64,000 bases of DNA from Hymenobacter oligotrophus (GCF_003574965.1 NZ_CP032317.1:1116001-1180000), one strand, 5' to 3'; shown: positions 43,266-52,858, counted from the first letter of the stretch. Translations and numbers: made by a program. The notes: generated by a model from the letters alone, not told the origin.

Positions 43266-46200
43266 ATGCACCCTGCTCCCGTAGCTCCCTACAAACCCCA
43301 GAACCACGTTCGCATCGTAACGGCGGCGGCGCTGTTCGACGGCCACGACGCGGCCATCAACATCATGCGCCGCATTATCCAAGCCTCAGGCGCTGAAGTA
43401 ATTCACCTAGGGCACAACCGCTCGGTGCAGGAAATCGTGGACTGCGCCATTCAGGAAGATGCCCAGGCCATAGCCATTACCTCGTACCAGGGCGGCCACA
43501 ACGAGTTCTTCAAGTACATGCACGACCTGCTCAAGGAGCGGGGCGCCGGCCATATCAAAATTTTCGGCGGCGGCGGCGGCGTAATTCTGCCCTCTGAAAT
43601 TGAGGAGTTGCAGGGCTACGGCATCACGCGCATCTACTCGCCCGACGACGGCCGCGCCATGGGCCTCCAGGGCATGATCAACGACCTGCTTGAAAAGGCC
43701 GACTTCCCGACGGGCAAAAACCTGAACGGCGAAGCCAAGCACGTAAAGGAGAAAGACGCCCTCAGCCTAGGTCGCCTCATCTCGGCTGCCGAAAACTTCC
43801 CCGAGGAATACGAGAAGGTGAAGCAGTTGTTAGTTGACAGTTATCAGTTGTCAGAACAAGGCCAGAACAACGGCCAACAGAACAACCTGACAACTGACAA
43901 CTCGCAACCGGCAACTAAAAAAGCACCCATTCTAGGCATCACCGGCACGGGTGGCGCGGGCAAGTCGTCGTTGGTAGATGAGCTGGTGCGCCGCTTCCTG
44001 CTCGACTTCCCCGACAAGACCATTGCCATTATTTCGGTTGACCCGAGCAAGCGCAAAACCGGCGGTGCCCTCCTTGGCGACCGTATCCGGATGAACGCCA
44101 TCAACAACCCGCGCGTGTACATGCGCAGCCTTGCTACCCGCCAGAGCAACCTGGCCCTGAGCAAGTATGTGCAGGATGCCGTGGACGTGGTGCGCGCCGC
44201 CGACTTCGACCTGATCATTCTGGAAACCTCCGGCATTGGCCAGAGCGACACCGAAATCATCGAGCACTCCGATGCCAGCCTGTACGTGATGACGCCCGAG
44301 TACGGCGCCGCCACGCAGCTGGAGAAAATCGACATGCTCGACTTCGCCGACGTCATCGCACTGAACAAGTTCGATAAGCGCGGCGCCCAGGACGCCCTGC
44401 GCGACGTGCGCAAGCAGTACCAGCGCAACCACCAGCTCTGGGACAAGCCCCTCGACGAGCTGCCCGTGTACGGCACCATTGCCTCGCAGTTCAACGACCC
44501 GGGCATGAACCGCCTGTACCGCGCCGTGCTGGCTACCATCGAGCAGAAAACCGGGGCCACGTTCAGCTCGCAGCTCGAAACTTCGGAGGCTGCCAGCGAG
44601 AAGGTGTATATCATTCCGCCCCACCGCACGCGTTACCTCTCCGAAATCACCGAAACGATTCGTCAGTATGACCAGTGGGTCGATAAACAAGCCGAAACCG
44701 CTCAGCAACTCTACGGAATCCAGCGAAGCATCGAAGCCGTTCGAAGCCTCGGCACAGGAGGAGCAGCCGCTAACGGAGCCGGGGGGAGCAGCAGCCACGG
44801 ACCCCAACCAACCGAACTCGCAACCGGCCTGGAGAAAGCCTTCGAGGAAATCAAGCTCCGGCTGGACGGGCAAAACTGGCGACTCCTGGAGACCTGGCCG
44901 CAAAAAGTAGCCGCCTACAAAGCTCCGGAGTTCATCTTCAAGGTGCGCGACAAGGAAATCCGCATCAAAACGCACTCCGAAACCCTCTCCCATTTGCAGG
45001 TGCCCAAAGTGGCCACCCCGCGCTACGAAGCCTGGGGCGACTTGCTTAAGTGGATGCTGCAGGAAAACGTACCCGGCGAGTTTCCCTACACCGCCGGCGT
45101 GTTCCCCTTTAAGCGTGAAGGCGAAGACCCCACCCGCATGTTTGCCGGCGAAGGCGGCCCCGAGCGCACCAACCGCCGCTTCCACTACGTGTCGGCTGGC
45201 TTGCCCGCCAAGCGCCTGAGCACGGCGTTCGACTCGGTGACGCTCTACGGCGAAGACCCTGACCTGCGCCCCGATATCTACGGCAAGATCGGCAACTCGG
45301 GCGTGAGCATCTGCTGCCTCGACGACGCCAAGAAGCTGTACTCCGGCTTCAACCTCGCCGACCCGGTTACCTCGGTGTCGATGACCATCAACGGCCCGGC
45401 CGCTACGCTGGCTGCTTGCTTCATGAACGCAGCCATCGACCAGCAGTGCGAGCTGTACATTAAGGAGAATGGCCTCGAAGCCGAGGTTGACGCCAAAATC
45501 AACCAGATCTACGAGGCCCTAGGTCAGGAGCGCCCCCGCTACCAAGGGCAGCTGCCCGAGGGCAACGACGGCCTAGGTCTGATGCTGCTCGGCGTAACCG
45601 GCGACCAGGTGCTGCCCGCCGAGGTGTACGAGCCCATCAAGGCCCGCACGCTCTCGCAGGTGCGCGGCACCGTGCAGGCCGACATCCTGAAAGAAGATCA
45701 GGCCCAGAACACCTGCATCTTCAGCACGGAGTTCTCGCTGCGCCTCATGGGCGACGTACAGCAGTACTTTATCACGAACAAGGTGCGGAACTTCTACTCC
45801 GTATCGATTTCGGGCTACCACATTGCCGAGGCCGGCGCCAACCCCATTACGCAGCTGGCCCTCACGCTGTCGAACGGCTTCACCTTCGTGGAGTACTACG
45901 TGAGCCGCGGCATGGACGTGAACGACTTCGCGCCCAACCTGTCGTTCTTCTTCTCGAACGGCATGGACCCCGAGTACTCGGTGATGGGCCGCGTGGCACG
46001 CCGCATTTGGGCCAAGGCCATGAAGCTGAAGTACAGCGCCAACAGCCGCTCGCAGATGTTGAAATACCACATCCAGACTTCGGGCCGCTCCTTGCACGCG
46101 CAGGAAATCGACTTCAACGATATCCGCACCACGCTGCAGGCGCTGTACGCCATTTACGACAACTGTAACTCGCTGCACACCAACGCCTACGACGAGGCCA

Positions 46201-46763
46201 TTACCACGCCTACCGAGGAATCGGTGCGCCGGGCCATGGCCATTCAGCTCATCATCAACCGCGAGCTGGGCTTGGCCAAGAACGAGAACCCGCTGCAGGG
46301 CTCGTTCATCATCGAGGAACTGACCGACCTGGTGGAAGAAGCCGTAATGGCCGAGTTCGACCGCATTACGGAGCGCGGCGGCGTGCTGGGTGCCATGGAA
46401 ACCATGTACCAGCGCGGAAAAATTCAGGAGGAAAGCCTCTACTACGAGATGCAGAAGCACACCGGCGAGTTGCCCATCATCGGCGTGAACACCTTCCTCT
46501 CGTCGAAAGGCTCGCCCACGGTGCAGCCGGCCGAAGTTATCCGCGCCACCGAGGACGAAAAGCAGTACCAGATTTCAATGCTGCAAAACCTGCACGTCCG
46601 CAACCGCGATAAGGCCGAAGACGCCCTGAAGCGCCTGCAGCAAAAGGCCGTGCAGAACGAAAACCTTTTCGAGGAGCTGATGGAAACGGTGAAGTCCTGC
46701 TCGCTCGGGCAGATTACCAACGCCCTGTTCGAAGTAGGCGGTCAGTACCGGCGGAATATGTAA
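43266..46763 (+). CDS. icmF: Fused isobutyryl-CoA mutase
   Basis: The 1165-residue protein joins a B12-binding domain (residues about 15-150; [13 protein letters not shown] supplies the cobalt-ligand His), a MeaB-like G-protein chaperone (P-loop GTGGAGKSS near 226-234) and the mutase TIM barrel (about 560-1150), the IcmF order. [27 protein letters not shown] is the IcmF substrate-pocket version, not the methylmalonyl-CoA mutase version. It rearranges isobutyryl- and n-butyryl-CoA. Residues about 188-218 are a Gln/Asn-rich linker encoded by a dispersed DNA repeat. A second Gly/Ser-rich linker lies near residues 495-520. Confidence 0.95.
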   Translation: MHPAPVAPYKPQNHVRIVTAAALFDGHDAAINIMRRIIQASGAEVIHLGHNRSVQEIVDCAIQEDAQAIAITSYQGGHNEFFKYMHDLLKERGAGHIKIFGGGGGVILPSEIEELQGYGITRIYSPDDGRAMGLQGMINDLLEKADFPTGKNLNGEAKHVKEKDALSLGRLISAAENFPEEYEKVKQLLVDSYQLSEQGQNNGQQNNLTTDNSQPATKKAPILGITGTGGAGKSSLVDELVRRFLLDFPDKTIAIISVDPSKRKTGGALLGDRIRMNAINNPRVYMRSLATRQSNLALSKYVQDAVDVVRAADFDLIILETSGIGQSDTEIIEHSDASLYVMTPEYGAATQLEKIDMLDFADVIALNKFDKRGAQDALRDVRKQYQRNHQLWDKPLDELPVYGTIASQFNDPGMNRLYRAVLATIEQKTGATFSSQLETSEAASEKVYIIPPHRTRYLSEITETIRQYDQWVDKQAETAQQLYGIQRSIEAVRSLGTGGAAANGAGGSSSHGPQPTELATGLEKAFEEIKLRLDGQNWRLLETWPQKVAAYKAPEFIFKVRDKEIRIKTHSETLSHLQVPKVATPRYEAWGDLLKWMLQENVPGEFPYTAGVFPFKREGEDPTRMFAGEGGPERTNRRFHYVSAGLPAKRLSTAFDSVTLYGEDPDLRPDIYGKIGNSGVSICCLDDAKKLYSGFNLADPVTSVSMTINGPAATLAACFMNAAIDQQCELYIKENGLEAEVDAKINQIYEALGQERPRYQGQLPEGNDGLGLMLLGVTGDQVLPAEVYEPIKARTLSQVRGTVQADILKEDQAQNTCIFSTEFSLRLMGDVQQYFITNKVRNFYSVSISGYHIAEAGANPITQLALTLSNGFTFVEYYVSRGMDVNDFAPNLSFFFSNGMDPEYSVMGRVARRIWAKAMKLKYSANSRSQMLKYHIQTSGRSLHAQEIDFNDIRTTLQALYAIYDNCNSLHTNAYDEAITTPTEESVRRAMAIQLIINRELGLAKNENPLQGSFIIEELTDLVEEAVMAEFDRITERGGVLGAMETMYQRGKIQEESLYYEMQKHTGELPIIGVNTFLSSKGSPTVQPAEVIRATEDEKQYQISMLQNLHVRNRDKAEDALKRLQQKAVQNENLFEELMETVKSCSLGQITNALFEVGGQYRRNM
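43828..43918. repeat. Dispersed repeat inserted in frame within icmF
   Basis: The left half reads TTAGTTGACAGTTATCAGTT and the right half ends CTGACAACTGACAACTCGCA and GGCAACT, i.e. inverted ACTG(A/G)(T/C)AACT-type words. The same words occur in intergenic DNA at 6579-6728. Here about 90 bp are read through without a stop and encode the linker between the B12 and G domains. Confidence 0.7.
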
Positions 46764-46788
46764 GCTGAGGCTGCTTGGGCTGAATGCG

Positions 46789-46826
46789 AACGGGTGCTAC
46801 CTTGCGAGAGGCAGCACCCGTTTTTT
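46789..46826 (+). terminator. Intrinsic terminator directly before a start codon
   Basis: AACGGGTGCT pairs with AGCACCCGTT over a 14-base loop and is followed by T6. It follows icmF by 26 bp and ends only 6 bp before ATG 46832. Confidence 0.8.
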
Positions 46827-46831
46827 GTTCT

Positions 46832-47347
46832 ATGGAAACAATTGAAGTTCGTTTCGCCGACTTACGCCGGGCCGCCGAGCAAGTGACAGCCTTCGTTGAG
46901 AAGCAATTAGGCTGCGAAGCTGAATATGGCTTACGCACCGGTGTAGAGGAAGATATGGGCAGCGCTGGGCTCGATACTGAACAGTTGCTTTGCGAGTTCT
47001 CTGAGCAGTTCAGGGTTGATGTTTCCAAGTTTGATTTCACTGGCTTTATCAGCCCGGAAGGTTTTCAGGATGGAGGCACCCCGCTTTGGATCATTCTAGG
47101 GCTGTTCTTCCTGGCCGTTTACGTCATTGCTTGGACAACCAAGTTTCTGATTGGAGCTATCTACTGGCCCTTCAACCCTAAAGCGGCTACCAGTTTCATT
47201 AATGAGCCCATCGGTAACCCTTTCCACTCAACACCGGCGCCACCCCGCAAGTCCCAGCATGACATCCTGACCATCGGCGACTTCGTAGCTTCCGCAGCTG
47301 CCGGGTACTTCGTGAAGCGGGAGCGGGTACGCTTCGTGTTTATATAG
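46832..47347 (+). CDS. DUF1493 family protein with a membrane segment
   Basis: The 171-residue product has an N-terminal DUF1493-like region (FVEKQLGCEAEYG, VEEDMGSAGLDTEQLLCEF, VDVSKFDFTGFISPEGF), an acyl-carrier-like fold without the phosphopantetheine Ser-motif context. One membrane helix follows (LWIILGLFFLAVYVIAWTT) and then a short tail with ILTIGDFVASAAAGYFVKRER. Such proteins often sit in toxin/immunity or contact-dependent regions, but nothing here proves that. It begins the segment without CCTAGG. Confidence 0.8.
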   Translation: METIEVRFADLRRAAEQVTAFVEKQLGCEAEYGLRTGVEEDMGSAGLDTEQLLCEFSEQFRVDVSKFDFTGFISPEGFQDGGTPLWIILGLFFLAVYVIAWTTKFLIGAIYWPFNPKAATSFINEPIGNPFHSTPAPPRKSQHDILTIGDFVASAAAGYFVKRERVRFVFI

Positions 47348-47775
47348 CTATACGTAGCGCATACCCAGTCCTCAAGGAGCTCCAGCCTCCGCAACAGTCC
47401 CAGTGGCGTTTATTCAGCTTCCGCTAACCGCTAAGCTTCATGTTATACAAATCCGCCCTTCGATTTATAGTAAACTATATCCGTTACAAATCTCACACAG
47501 AGAGAACAATTGCTGTTATTCCCTCAGTATCTCTTTTAGCAGCTAGAACACTGCTAATCAGAATACCTACTCTAATTATTCCTGGCTAGTAATTGGTAAT
47601 ACTTTACCTTCTTATATTAATAGACATAGCTTGTTCATTAGAAAAAGTACTGCACGCATTACCCCCATCAAAAACTGATTTCTTTACTTATTGAAAAATG
47701 CATCTAAACGCACTGAAAATGCCTTCCGAATTGGCAAAAGCACCTACTACCGCAAGGAGCCATAACTGAGAATAA
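47348..47775. other. AT-rich intergenic region, no gene recognised
   Basis: These 428 bp are clearly AT-richer than the rest of the window and contain no credible ORF or hairpin. They may be decayed foreign DNA. Confidence 0.5.
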
Positions 47776-48144
47776 ATGAAAGTTTTTCTGCTCTTACTAT
47801 GCCTGTTTCTCAGTCTTGGTTGTTCAAGAAATTATACTGGTGTGTATTATGACTCTTGCTTATTATACCACAGACCGGCGGTACGTCTCACTCTTAATCC
47901 AGATAAAACGTTTCATTATAAAATGATTTATTACGATACACTCATTACGGGATATTGGCAAAACTCACATGATACTTTAACCCTGAGGTCAAAGATATTT
48001 ACCATTCCAAGAAAGCCGCTTTCTCCTAAGATTAAATACATAGATTCCGATAGTGTTGATAGATTTGTAGCCAGCGGAAAAAAGCTCATTCCTATTACTA
48101 GTTCTACAGACCCAGTTAAACAGTGTTATTTAAAAAAGCATTAG
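47776..48144 (+). CDS. Low-G+C small lipoprotein
   Basis: The 122-residue product has a signal peptide with lipobox (LFLSLGC). The body alternates Tyr/Lys-rich strands (YTGVYYDSCLLYHRPAVRLTL, TLITGYWQNSHDTLTL), suggesting a small beta sandwich. Its codons are far more AT-rich than the flanking genes, which points to horizontal origin. No family recognised. It lies just upstream of the nested inverted repeat of the RAYT element. Confidence 0.65.
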   Translation: MKVFLLLLCLFLSLGCSRNYTGVYYDSCLLYHRPAVRLTLNPDKTFHYKMIYYDTLITGYWQNSHDTLTLRSKIFTIPRKPLSPKIKYIDSDSVDRFVASGKKLIPITSSTDPVKQCYLKKH

Positions 48145-48185
48145 TAGTAAACATAAATCTTGTACGAGACGGGCCTGCCCCACGC

Positions 48186-48382
48186 TGGCGCGAGTTTAGC
48201 GCAGCGTAACTCGTGACCAGCCATGAGGTGGAGGCTGTGCCTCCACTGCCGCCAACAGCGGCAAACCGGCCACGCGTCGCTCGGATAACTTGCTAATCCG
48301 GGCGGCGTTGGTCGTTCTGACGGGGGAGGCACAGCCTCCCGGCAAGGCTGGTCACGAGTTACGCTGCGCTAAACTCGCGCCA
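48186..48382. repeat. Large nested inverted repeat (REP/BIME-like) upstream of the RAYT gene
   Basis: Outer arms 48186-48222 and 48346-48382 are perfect 37-bp reverse complements. Inner arms 48230-48244 and 48325-48339 (GGAGGCTGTGCCTCC and its complement) are also perfect, and each inner arm is itself a small hairpin. The structure ends 41 bp before the transposase-like gene at 48424 and is the presumed substrate of that protein. Confidence 0.85.
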
Positions 48383-48423
48383 GGCAGAGCCAGGCAAAGC
48401 CGGCAAACGGCTACCTTATCGGT

Positions 48424-48972
48424 ATGAGTGAGAAGTATAAGATTCAGGATTCGCGGCAGCTCTATTTTGTTTCCTTCGCCACCGTCAACTGGATTGACGT
48501 ATTTACGCGGCGGCTTTACAACGACCTCTTCGTGGACGGCCTGCGCTATTGCCAGCAGCACAAAGGATTGGAAGTGTACGCCTGGTGCCTGATGACCAAC
48601 CACGCCCACCTCATCATTAGCAGCGAACAGGACAACCTCTCGGCCATCCTGCGCGACCTGAAACGCCACACCGCCAAAACCCTGCTGCAAGCTATTCAAG
48701 AAAACCAGCAGGAAAGCCGCCGCGAGTGGATGCTGTGGATGTTCCGACGCGCCGGGCAGCGCAATACCCACAACGAGCACTACCAGTTCTGGCAGCAGAA
48801 CAACCACCCCATCGAGCTTTATTCCAACGAGCTGCGCCGCCAGCGGCTGGAGTACCTGCACCGCAACCCCGTATCGGCTGGTTTTGTAGATGCGCCCGAA
48901 GACTTTCAATATAGCAGCGCCCGCAATTACGCCGGTCGGCCGGGGTTGCTGGATGTGTTACTAATTGGCTAA
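48424..48972 (+). CDS. REP-associated tyrosine transposase (RAYT, Y1 HUH family)
   Basis: The 182-residue protein of the IS200/IS605-related Y1 superfamily has the HUH motif in CLMTNHAHLIIS (metal-binding His pair) and the C-terminal HRNPVSAGFVDAPEDFQYSSARNYAG, where one of the Tyr residues should be the nucleophile. Length fits single-domain RAYTs, which process REP palindromes and are usually not mobile by themselves. A 197-bp nested palindrome lies immediately upstream, and a deleted copy of the element lies at 51895-52016. Confidence 0.92.
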   Translation: MSEKYKIQDSRQLYFVSFATVNWIDVFTRRLYNDLFVDGLRYCQQHKGLEVYAWCLMTNHAHLIISSEQDNLSAILRDLKRHTAKTLLQAIQENQQESRREWMLWMFRRAGQRNTHNEHYQFWQQNNHPIELYSNELRRQRLEYLHRNPVSAGFVDAPEDFQYSSARNYAGRPGLLDVLLIG

Positions 48973-49140
48973 TCACAACTGCAAGAGGCCCCAGCAGCCA
49001 GCCGGTTCCGCGCCGCTTGGTCGCCGACCGGACGGCGCGAGGCGTATACTGCGGCTGCCGCTCGCCCCTCCCCTCGCCGCCTCAGTGCGTAAGGGTGTTT
49101 GCGAGTTGAGTCCACGTACTTTTTTTTAAAGTTTCCTCGA

Positions 49141-49944
49141 ATGCCACATCCAAACCCGGGATTCAGCCGAAACCAGCACTGGCCCTACTACCTTACCGAA
49201 GCCGCGGGCCTGGCCCTGTTCGTAATCGGAACCGGCCTGCTTTCCATCGCCTTGGAGCACCCGGACTCGGGGCTGCACCAGGCCCTGGCGGCGCGCGGCA
49301 TAGGCCAGGAGCTGCGCCGAGTGCCGCTGGGCGTGGGGATGGGGCTGCTGGTGGCGGCCATTACCTATACCCCCTGGGGCCAGCGTTCCGGGGCCCACCT
49401 CAACCCGGCCATCACGCTGGCTTTCTGGCAGCTGGGCAAAATCAGCGGCACCGATGCGCTCTGGTACGCCCTGGCCCAGGCGGTAGGCGGCTTCGCGTCG
49501 GTGTGGCTGCTCAAACTCACCCTCTTCGCCTATTACAGCCACCCCCGTATTGATTTCGGCACCACCCAGCCCGGACCCGACGGCCCCTTGGTGGCCTTCG
49601 TTGCGGAATTCGTCATTGCCTTGGTGTTTATGCTGGCGCTGCTGGCGGCGCTGCACTCGGCGCAGCTGCACAAGGCCGCGGGCTGGATCGGGGCGGGGCT
49701 GCTGGCCGCGTACGTGATCTGGGAAACGCCCCTCTCCGGCATGAGCCTAAATCCGCTGCGCAGCCTGGCCTCCGCCGTGGCAGCCCGCGACTACACCGGG
49801 CTGTGGCTGTACCTGGTAGCGTCCCCGGCCGCCATGTGGCTGGCGGCCATGCTGTTTCAGCGGCTCCGGCAAGCCAGCCCGCGTCGTCGATCAGGCGCCG
49901 CAGCGACGGAGCCGCCGCATTACCCGGATGTGGCGGCCGGCTGA
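49141..49944 (+). CDS. Aquaporin / MIP family channel
   Basis: The 267-residue membrane protein has six hydrophobic segments. The first NPA box is intact (SGAHLNPAITLAFWQLG); the second half-helix reads LSGMSLNPLRSLASAV, with NPL instead of NPA. Such substitutions occur in some aquaporins and can change selectivity, so water or small-solute transport is likely but the solute is unknown. ATG 49141 starts MPHPNPGFSRNQHW. The gene is very G+C-rich and lies inside the CCTAGG-free segment. Confidence 0.9.
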   Translation: MPHPNPGFSRNQHWPYYLTEAAGLALFVIGTGLLSIALEHPDSGLHQALAARGIGQELRRVPLGVGMGLLVAAITYTPWGQRSGAHLNPAITLAFWQLGKISGTDALWYALAQAVGGFASVWLLKLTLFAYYSHPRIDFGTTQPGPDGPLVAFVAEFVIALVFMLALLAALHSAQLHKAAGWIGAGLLAAYVIWETPLSGMSLNPLRSLASAVAARDYTGLWLYLVASPAAMWLAAMLFQRLRQASPRRRSGAAATEPPHYPDVAAG

Positions 49945-50062
49945 GGCTGCTGCGCTGCCACCGCGGCAGCCAAGGCGGCCAAAGCCTAGTGCCCGAAGGG
50001 CAGGAACACCTAGTCAAGACCGGCGTTTGGCCGGTGCCCTAACCGCTGGCGCCTGGGTGGCC

Positions 50063-51703
50063 CTACTGGCCCGCCAGCCCGGCCCGAAACGCCGGCGCCC
50101 GCCGGTGGCCGGTGGCCTGCTCGTAGGCGTAGCCCAGCCCCAGCAGGCGGGCCTCGCTCCAGGCCGGGCCCACGAACGAGAGGCCCACCGGCAGCCCGTG
50201 GACTTGCCCCATGGGCACGGTCAGGTGGGGGTAGCCGGCCGTAGCGGCAGGCGTGGTGAAGCTCGGGCCCGCGTCGGAGTCGCCGTGCACCAGGTCCAGG
50301 CTCCAGGCCGGGCCGGCGGTAATGCCCACCAGGGCCGCGAGCCGAAGGCCGGTAAACAGTTGGTCCAGGCCGCGGCGGCTTGCGTCGTTGGAGCGGGCCA
50401 GCGCGGCCCGGTACCGGGCGCTGCCCAGCCCGGTGGTTTGCTCGGCCCGTTCTAGCAGCTCCTGCTCGAAATACGGCATCACGCGGGCCTCGTGCTTCCG
50501 GTTGAAAGCAATGACCTCGGCCAGAGACTTTACCGGCGCTCCGGCCGCGGCCAGGTAGCGGTTCACGCTGTCCTTAAACTCGTGGAGCAGCACTTCCATC
50601 TCGGCTTCGCCAATGGGCTTGAGCGGCCGCGGCAGCTCTACTTCCACGAGGGTGGCCCCCAGCTTTTTCAGCTCCGCGACGGCCTGCCGCAGCAAGTCCC
50701 CGGCGGCGGAAGGGTCGCGCAGGTGGGACTTTTCCACGCCCAGGCGCTGGCCCTGCAGGGCGCTGGCTTGCAGGTAAGCGGTGTAGTCGGTCGGGTCCTG
50801 CCCGGCGCGGGCGGCGGTAGCCGGGTCGGCGGGGTCGGGCGCCGCCGAGGGGCCGGCCAGCGCGCCCAGCAGCAGGGCCGCGTCGCGCACGGTGCGCGCG
50901 AGCGGGCCGGCCGTGTCCTGGGTGCTGGAAATCGGGATGATGCCCGCCCGGCTCAGCAGCCCCACGGTGGGCTTGAGGCCCACTAAGCCGCAGGCCGAAG
51001 CCGGCGACACCACCGATCCGTCGGTTTCGGTGCCCACGGCGGCGGCGCACAGGTTGGCCGCCGCCGCCACGGCCGAGCCGGAGCTGGAACCGTTGGGCGA
51101 GCGGTCGAGCACGTAGGGGTTGCGCGTTTGCCCGCCCAGCGTGCTCCAGCCGTTGGAGCTGCTGGTCGAGCGGAAGTTCGACCACTCGCTTAAGTTGGCT
51201 TTGCCCAGCAGCACGGCCCCGGCGGCACGCAGCTGCCGGACGATGAACGCGTCCTGCCGGGCCCGGTGGCGGGCCAGCACCAGGGCCCCGGCGGTTGTGA
51301 ACTGACTGTCGCCGGTGTCGATGTTGTCTTTGAGCAGAATCGGGATGCCGTGCAGCGGCCCGCGCACCCGGCCGGCCCGCCGCTCCTGGTCCAGCGCGTC
51401 GGCGATGCGCAGCGCCTCGGGGTTGGTCGAGAGCACGGCGCGCAGGGTGGGGCCCTTGTGGTTTAGCGCTTCGATGCGCTGCAGATACAGCTCCGTCAGC
51501 TGCCGGGCCGAGTAGCGGCCCTGCTGCTGGTAGGCTTGCAAGTCCGCCAGCGTAGCCTCATGCAGGGGGCCGCCGGACGCTTCGCCGGCGGGCGGGGCGG
51601 CTTCGGACGGGGCGCTTTCCGGGGGCGAACAGACGCTAAGCGGCAGCGCGGCCAGGGCCGTGGTGGCCAGGGCGGCGTGGCGCAGAAAGAGGCGGCGGTG
51701 CAT
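50063..51703 (-). CDS. Exported amidase (amidase-signature family)
   Basis: The 546-residue product has an N-terminal signal (RRLFLRHAALATTALAALPLSVC) with a Cys that could be lipidated. The Ser-cisSer-Lys triad is visible: Lys in IPILLKDNIDTGD, cis-Ser in PNGSSSGSAVAAAA and the nucleophile in GTETDGSVVSPAS. It hydrolyses amides, but the substrate is unknown. ATG 51703 is chosen; the longer frame to 51922 runs into the remnant of the RAYT element. The gene is very G+C-rich. Confidence 0.92.
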   Translation of the reverse strand: MHRRLFLRHAALATTALAALPLSVCSPPESAPSEAAPPAGEASGGPLHEATLADLQAYQQQGRYSARQLTELYLQRIEALNHKGPTLRAVLSTNPEALRIADALDQERRAGRVRGPLHGIPILLKDNIDTGDSQFTTAGALVLARHRARQDAFIVRQLRAAGAVLLGKANLSEWSNFRSTSSSNGWSTLGGQTRNPYVLDRSPNGSSSGSAVAAAANLCAAAVGTETDGSVVSPASACGLVGLKPTVGLLSRAGIIPISSTQDTAGPLARTVRDAALLLGALAGPSAAPDPADPATAARAGQDPTDYTAYLQASALQGQRLGVEKSHLRDPSAAGDLLRQAVAELKKLGATLVEVELPRPLKPIGEAEMEVLLHEFKDSVNRYLAAAGAPVKSLAEVIAFNRKHEARVMPYFEQELLERAEQTTGLGSARYRAALARSNDASRRGLDQLFTGLRLAALVGITAGPAWSLDLVHGDSDAGPSFTTPAATAGYPHLTVPMGQVHGLPVGLSFVGPAWSEARLLGLGYAYEQATGHRRAPAFRAGLAGQ

Positions 51704-51894
51704 AAGGCGGACGCGGCGGGGGCGCGTAGTAAAGCGGCGTTTGACGGATTCAACCGGCTGAGGACGGCCGAGCAAACCGCGCCAGCACCCGGCTCGCCGT
51801 AAGTTTACGAAACGCCTAACACTTCGCCGGCGCACGCTTCCGGCACGCGTCAGCGGCGTCGCGGCAAGGTCAGCATGGGTTGCGGGCTGAACGC

Positions 51895-52016
51895 GCGGCG
51901 GCGCTAAACTCGCGCCAGGCAACGCCCGGCCGGTCTTGCTGGATGTTTCACCGATTAGCTGGTCATAACCGCAAGCAGCTCCAGCCTCACTGGCGGCTAA
52001 CCGGTACCGCGCCGCT
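51895..52016. mobile_element. Deletion remnant of the RAYT element
   Basis: The left part (51901-51920 GCGCTAAACTCGCGCCAGGC) is identical to the right outer arm and flank at 48367-48387. It is followed at once by a diverged copy of the last codons and 3' flank of the RAYT gene (TTGCTGGATGT at 51938 against 48948; CCGCGCCGCT at 52006 against 49008). About 550 bp of the coding region is missing, leaving a short non-autonomous derivative. Confidence 0.75.
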
Positions 52017-52162
52017 GGGAATCGTCTGGGCGGGGCGGCTTTTTAGTGGTTATCCTTGCAGTGGTCCGCTACCCGCAGGTTTTATTCGGGTCGGATTCTG
52101 ATTTCCCCAAACCTTGCCCCCCGGGGCGAGTTGCTCACTCGTCTCGTCTCTCAAACTACCTC

Positions 52163-52645
52163 ATGATCCTGTACTCCGGCATCGCACCGCTGGCCCAGCT
52201 CGACAAGCGCAAGGGCGGCTATTACTACCTGCACTTGCCCGCCGAGCTGGTGGCGCAGTTTCCGCAGCAGGGCCGCACCCGCTTGGTGTGCACCCTCGAC
52301 GGACGCGTGTCGTACAGCTGCGGCCTGAACCACTTCGGCGACGGCAGCTTTTTCGTCATTGTGGCGGGCAAGCACCTGAAAACATTGGGTAAGCAACTGG
52401 GCGACGAGATAAACGCGGCGCTGAGCCTGGATGAGGACCCGCTGGGCGTGGAGGTACCCGAGGTACTGGCCGCGCTGCTGGCCCAGGACGAAGCCTTGCA
52501 CGCCCGCTTTGTGGCCCTCACCGTGGGCAAGCAGCGCAGCATCGTGCACGCTGTGGCCCGGCTCAAGGACCTGGACAAGCAATTAGCGCTTGCTACGCAG
52601 CTGGTGCACGAAGCGGCCCGCCCGCGCCCGCGGCGGGCTGGGTAG
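52163..52645 (+). CDS. DUF1905 / YdeI-OmpD-associated family protein
   Basis: The 160-residue product has an N-terminal DUF1905 beta barrel (YYYLHLPAELVAQFP, TLDGRVSYSCGLNHFGDGSFFVIVAGKHLKTLGKQLGDEI) and a C-terminal YdeI/OmdA-like helical part (EVPEVLAALLAQDEALHARFVALTVGKQRSIVHAV). The biochemical role is unknown; some relatives are linked to antimicrobial-peptide or bacteriocin protection. It is cytoplasmic. It uses G+C-rich codons and has no CCTAGG. Confidence 0.85.
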   Translation: MILYSGIAPLAQLDKRKGGYYYLHLPAELVAQFPQQGRTRLVCTLDGRVSYSCGLNHFGDGSFFVIVAGKHLKTLGKQLGDEINAALSLDEDPLGVEVPEVLAALLAQDEALHARFVALTVGKQRSIVHAVARLKDLDKQLALATQLVHEAARPRPRRAG

Positions 52646-52858
52646 GCGTCACGGGGCCGCACCCACCACCGGGCATTTGCTTTAGGGCCTGAGCCACGAT
52701 CCCGGTTCCACGGCCTAACTTCCTGGCGCATAAATCTTGCGTGCCCAAACCGGGCCGCGCCACGCGCCCGCGGCTGGCCGGTGCATAAGCCAGAGCGGCG
52801 CTAGGAGGCATTTGCCGCCCCGGCAACCCGGCAGCGGCAAAACCAGTTAGCTTGGCGC

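Noticed and set aside
46832-47347. Toxin-immunity pair involving the DUF1493 protein
   Set aside because: No toxin-like partner is adjacent; the next gene is an unrelated low-G+C lipoprotein over 400 bp away.
48150-52020. Composite transposon carrying aquaporin and amidase
   Set aside because: RAYT proteins are generally not self-mobile, the remnant is diverged, and no target-site duplication was seen.
52163-52645. Bacteriocin or resistance cluster around the YdeI-like protein
   Set aside because: Neighbours are an amidase and an amino-acid permease with no bacteriocin features.
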